Source: Ipomoea triloba
Lineage: Eukaryota > Streptophyta > Magnoliopsida > Solanales > Convolvulaceae
Assembly (NCBI RefSeq): GCF_003576645.1
Contig: NC_044920.1
Coordinates: forward strand, 12,892,045-12,956,044
Length of the DNA stretch: 64,000 nt
Direction of reading: 5' to 3'
This document shows, piece by piece, positions 60,544 to 64,000 of this stretch. Below the pieces are notes generated by a model. That model was not told the DNA's origin. It did not search any database and worked only from the letters and a program-made list of their open reading frames with translations. The translations under genes and the position numbers were made by a program. Positions within the stretch are counted from its first letter, which is position 1. Each line of letters opens with the position of its first letter.

Positions 60544-61510
60544 GCACAAACGCATCTCTCTTTTGGTGTAGCTTGCAATGATCAAAAACATATCCCGGAT
60601 CTAACGACATGTACTATTGTTTGGTTTAATATTACAATTACATCGCGACTCACAATGGTAATTTTTTTAACAATACAATATAAATACGTTTATATTATTA
60701 TTATTATGCAAGACGCCCATTTAACTTATATCTATTCTGCATAATTGTTGTTGTATATGCTGTAGAAAATTCCAAATTGTATGTATCGACATCTAATGCA
60801 GCACTACACAACAACTGCAATTTTGCATCATGGTTCCTCTTTCGCAATAGAAGTTTCTATAGAAAACATGCACTTCACTACCGGCATTACCAAATTCATT
60901 CGTGCGAACCGACTCTACGAAGGCGACAGGGTACTTTTTAGACATATGGGGTTCTTGACTTTTCAAACATTTTTATACAACGTAGCTGGCGAGCTAATGA
61001 CGTATCCACGACTACGTATTGCTAACGAATTTCCCTCTCGCCCAAACCAACCAGGTTGCTCTTACGAAAGTAAATGAAAAATTAGTCGTCACACAGAGTA
61101 TTAACACAATTGTATAATTATTAGGTCGAATACGTGTGAAGGCAAAGTCTGCACTACCACCGAATTCAATTGATGTAGAACGGTGTCAGTCTTTATACAC
61201 TGACTTCTCCACACCGGGTGCGGTGAGAAAAAATACTTTACACTTTCAATACAACTTACTCAAAATTATGTACTTATTCATTTTCTTGTTACTTAACAGT
61301 AGAAAGCTAGACTATCTGCATTCCTTAGAGATTCAGACACATTCGCAGATACTCCGTTGAAAATACAAGTTGGATCTCGAATCCTACAACTCTATTATGA
61401 CAAAAAAAAAATTTAGCGAACATTGGGAGGAAATAGCGACGCATTTCAACATTAATTCAACGGATGACGTCGTTTTATTCAGTGAAGAAGACAACATCGT
61501 ACTTCTCATG
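60544..61510 (+). pseudogene. Two-domain B3 DNA-binding (REM-like) gene
   Basis: Exons 60544-60657, 60766-61054, 61125-61222 and 61303-61510 with good GT-AG junctions and matching phase. Domain 1: TIVWFNITITSRLTMKIPNC through SSFAIEVSIENMHFTTGITK, FIRANRLYEGDRVLFRHMGF, matching the B3 core (WxVxV...F..G...F...N.L..GD..F). Domain 2: PLKIQVGSRILQLYYDK, FSEHWEEIATHFNI, DDVVLFSEEDN. The only break inside domain 2 is a run of ten A near 61402-61411, one too many for the frame. Plant REM/B3 proteins are transcription factors. Carriage inside a transposon is unusual. Frame breaks could also be sequencing error. Confidence 0.7.
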
Positions 61511-61570
61511 GTAATTGGGCAATGTCATGTTGAAAATATTTATCCTTGGTCTTTAAAATTATATTCATGA

Positions 61571-61817
61571 TAGTGTATATGGTGAACTTAACAGTTTAAA
61601 TATATAATACTGTATTCTAAATGACATGAAACATATGTCGTCACCGGTTGGTTGATTATAATCTACTTGTATAACACAAATAAAAAACGAGTCAATATCA
61701 ATCGTTATACTCCGTATTATACAATTTTATAAAATACAATTTCAAATTATTCATTAACGTAATTCTCTACACAAATTTTTTGAATTGTACTTATAAAATT
61801 TAAAAATTATACACCCT
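61571..61817. other. AT-rich spacer after the B3 gene
   Basis: No coding sequence recognised. Leads into hairpin array 3. Confidence 0.5.
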
Positions 61818-62175
61818 AGTGGGCTGTCAGCGGATACAGCAACACTGACAGTCCACTTGGGCTGACAGCGAGCTGACAGGCCCATGTGCTGCTGTCAACG
61901 GTGCAGCCGCTCGCTGACAGCGCCGCATGGGCTGTGGGCTGTCACTTCGCCGAACTGAACGGCCCATGTGCCGCTGTCAGCGGTGCAGCCGCTCGCTGAC
62001 AGTGGCACATGGGCAGCTGTCAGCGAGCTCACTAACAGCGGCCCATGGGCTGTGGGCTGTCAGCTCGCTGAACGGCCCATGTGCCGCTGTCAGCGGTGCA
62101 GCCGCTCGCTGACAGCCCCGCATCGGCTGTGGGCTGTCACCTCGCTAAACGGCCCATGTGCCATTGTCAGCGAGG
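61818..62175. repeat. GC-rich hairpin array 3 (GGGCTGTCAGC / GCTGACAGC type)
   Basis: The longest array: about three near-repeats of roughly 110-120 bp built on GTGCCGCTGTCAGCGGTGCA and GCCGCTCGCTGACAGC. Each folds on itself. Overlapping ORFs here are repeat artefacts. Confidence 0.88.
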
Positions 62176-62209
62176 TTTAAAAAATACGGCGATATTTTTT
62201 ATTTGATCT

Positions 62210-62290
62210 TATATAAGCCTTCCCTCGAAAACGTTGTATATATATTCCTTCTTTGCAATTTACTCTCTCATTACACAACCATCGAAGATG
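62210..62290 (+). promoter_or_regulatory. Candidate promoter after array 3
   Basis: TATATAAG at 62210-62217, followed by ATG at 62288. Same order (array, TATA, ATG) as at 56318-56641. Confidence 0.45.
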
Positions 62291-62740
62291 GACACCTTAC
62301 ATTCAACCGCTTGGTGGGGATGGAAATTTTACTTTCATTTATCATCTTTTCATTGTCAACCAAGAAGAAGTTACCGAGTTTCAGTTCAAACCCGCGAAGT
62401 TTCTCTTGGCCTGAGGGAATTGAACGTCTGAAATTCCCTCAACGGGTTGCTCTTACATTGTCGATAGCCTTCTTCATGACTGTTCCAATAACCAGGAGGG
62501 GTTATGGAGGTGCTAATCAAAGATGATGAGGGCAACCTGTTAGTTAAATGGAATACCCCTTTAACCACCACAGCCCGCCCTACGAGTGGTTATCAATGCG
62601 GGCTTTTCCAATATGGCCATTGATGCATGCTTTAGATGCTCCAGAAAGACATATTTTAAAGTGTGCATCTTCACAGTTAGCAATTCCAAAATGGCCTGCA
62701 ATCGATAATCGTGGGGAGTACAATGGTTTACAAAATTAAA
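62288..62740 (+). pseudogene. Small broken gene with E-F-Q-F-K-P-A motif
   Basis: The ATG frame gives MDTLHSTAWWGWKFYFHLSS then a stop at 62430. A second frame reads NQEEVTEFQFKPAKFLLA. Downstream frames give MEVLIKDDEGNLLVKWNTPL and MEYPFNHHSPPYEWLSMRAF, ending at 62737. Reading needs frame changes, so it is decayed or spliced in a way I cannot resolve. Unknown protein. Confidence 0.35.
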
Positions 62741-63420
62741 CCCACACCTCCCTATAAATATTTATTTATTTTCTTCTCTTGTTTGTTTTGCAATCTCGGA
62801 TGATGACAGAGATGCAAATCAAGTATTTATTTGTTGTACGCAAATGTATCGTTTTATCATTTATTGTAATTTCCGAAAATGAAATTGAATTTCAAAGACA
62901 CTTACATTTAACAATTTATCTGATTACTTTTTTCTTTTAATAGTTTATCTTATTATTTTTTCCCTAGCTTTCATTCCATAGCCAATATATTTCATTTTCG
63001 AAATGCTGACGCTAATATGTCTTCTACTAAAAATCTAAAATACGTATTCTTCAATAAATTACAATAACACGAGAGGTTTAAAAAACAACAATAATTTTAA
63101 AGACCAATTTGTAATAATTTTGGGATAACAAATAATAATAAATGTAATCACCAAAATAATTTATCTGAAAACATAAATTACATTTATGCAATTCAAATTC
63201 AATTACAACTTTGATGATGACATCAAACAAATGTCGATTTTTCATAAAAAAACTCATATATATTAGTCTTGCGTTACTTTAACATCCAACATCTAATATG
63301 AACACTTGAACAAGAAAACAAAATATCAAATCTCTACCAGAAAAGATATATGCGAAGTCGAACCTACGACCTCATCCATGCGCGCAAACCTTTAAGTACC
63401 CGATCCAACCACTTTTCCAA
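62741..63420. other. AT-rich subterminal region of the giant element
   Basis: No gene. Resembles in composition the subterminal stretch right of the left TIR (44772-45150). Confidence 0.5.
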
Positions 63421-64000
63421 TAGTTCCAACTAGTCAAATGACTTGGGTGTTTAGAGGCAAAAAAGTATGGAGTCGCGTTGGGGAAATGCAGAGGTAGCGG
63501 ATGAAAATCGCAGTTTCCAATTAGATCCGGACTCCGAGTGATAATTTACGTTTGGAAAATGCGTTTCCCGTATTATACAAAGAAACGCATTTTCGAAATG
63601 CGTTTCCCATATTATACGAGAAACGCATTTCCGAAATGCGTGTGTGTTTGGTCGCCGGTAGGTGGATTTGACGGACTCGGGGAGTCCGGTAATATATGGA
63701 AAACGCATTTCAGAAATGCGGGTGGGCGGTGAGAGATCCGCATTTCGCATATGCGGATCTCGTATTATACGAGTAGACCAGCCGCGACAGTTAGTCGCCG
63801 GCGGACTCGTGAAAGATCCGCATTTACGAAATGCGAGTCTCGTATTATACGAGACTCGCATTTTGCAAATGCGTTTCTGCGGGTCAGTGGACAAAATCAT
63901 TTGCGAATGGGAAATGCGTCTGGCGTATTTAATATGCCAGACGCATTTCCCATTCGCAAATATGGTTGTCAGATAAAAGGGAAAACTCGCGTTTGGGAAA
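63421..64000 (-). repeat. Right terminal inverted repeat of the giant element, cut by the window end
   Basis: Inverted copy of 44195-44771 with scattered differences and the same palindromes (near 63811-63875 and 63899-63961). The outer tip, about 90-100 bp by comparison with the left side, lies beyond 64000. Confidence 0.93.

Larger units (their letters stand above)
44100..64000. mobile_element. Giant Mutator-like element (about 20 kb), right tip outside the window
   Basis: Bounded by inverted repeats 44195-44771 and 63421-64000; the left one continues outward to about 44100. The interior carries a MuDR-type transposase (57516-58986), a PMD gene fragment, a two-domain B3 gene, short ORFs, GC-rich hairpin arrays and a hairpin train, plus later insertions (solo LTR 45200-46377, LTR copies 50237-51551 and 58987-60304, hAT 51664-54261). 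The Mutator assignment rests on the transposase and long TIRs. The 9-bp target duplication cannot be checked because the right end is cut. Confidence 0.7.

Noticed and set aside
61927..62180. ORFs of 61 and 70 codons in the GC array
   Set aside because: Products of the repeat units in two frames, with no start context or similarity.

Overview
This is nuclear DNA from a flowering plant, very probably a eudicot and perhaps an asterid. GT-AG introns sit in a MAP kinase kinase gene, an L18a-like gene and a LYAR-type zinc-finger gene. These genes lie in a landscape dominated by plant-type mobile elements. No prokaryotic signal, tRNA, rRNA or CRISPR is visible. One N (6002) marks a join that I think is an assembly error.

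Layout. 1-1883: first five coding exons of a group A MAP kinase kinase (MKK2-like, minus strand), cut by the window edge. 2394-4341: a large foldback repeat with an 85-bp tandem array and a nested Mutator-like MITE (9-bp target duplication). 4342-26800: a nest of retroelements. The 3' end of a SIRE/Maximus-like copia element holds an L1 LINE with a 12-bp target duplication. That L1 is split by a 6.55-kb Athila/Tat-like, gag-only LTR element with 5-bp duplications. The SIRE-like 3' LTR is itself split by a decayed copia element, which carries a 1.77-kb Pack-MULE with a captured BPC (GAGA-binding) domain and probably an NPH3 fragment. 26801-32735: AT-rich intergenic DNA with TA microsatellites and small nonautonomous elements.

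32736-39735 is the genic island: an L18a-like small membrane protein gene (plus strand) and a six-exon UBA1c-like zinc-finger gene (minus strand). One intron of the latter holds a tRNA-derived SINE with a clear target duplication. 39736-44090 holds MITEs, two tandem arrays and a truncated hAT-like end.

From about 44.1 kb to beyond the window end lies the most unusual object: a roughly 20-kb element bounded by long inverted repeats (577 bp or more paired inside the window). These repeats contain long near-perfect palindromes. Between them are a plant mobile domain (PMD) gene fragment, a MuDR-type transposase, a two-domain B3 DNA-binding gene and several short ORFs sharing an E-F-Q-L-K-P-like peptide. 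There are also three GC-rich arrays built on GGGCTGTCAGC/GCTGACAGCCC, and an 0.8-kb train of about seven unrelated short-loop hairpins. Later arrivals (a solo LTR, two 1.3-kb LTR copies and a decayed hAT element) are lodged inside it. I read it as a giant Mutator-like element carrying cargo. Its outer end and target duplication lie outside the window.
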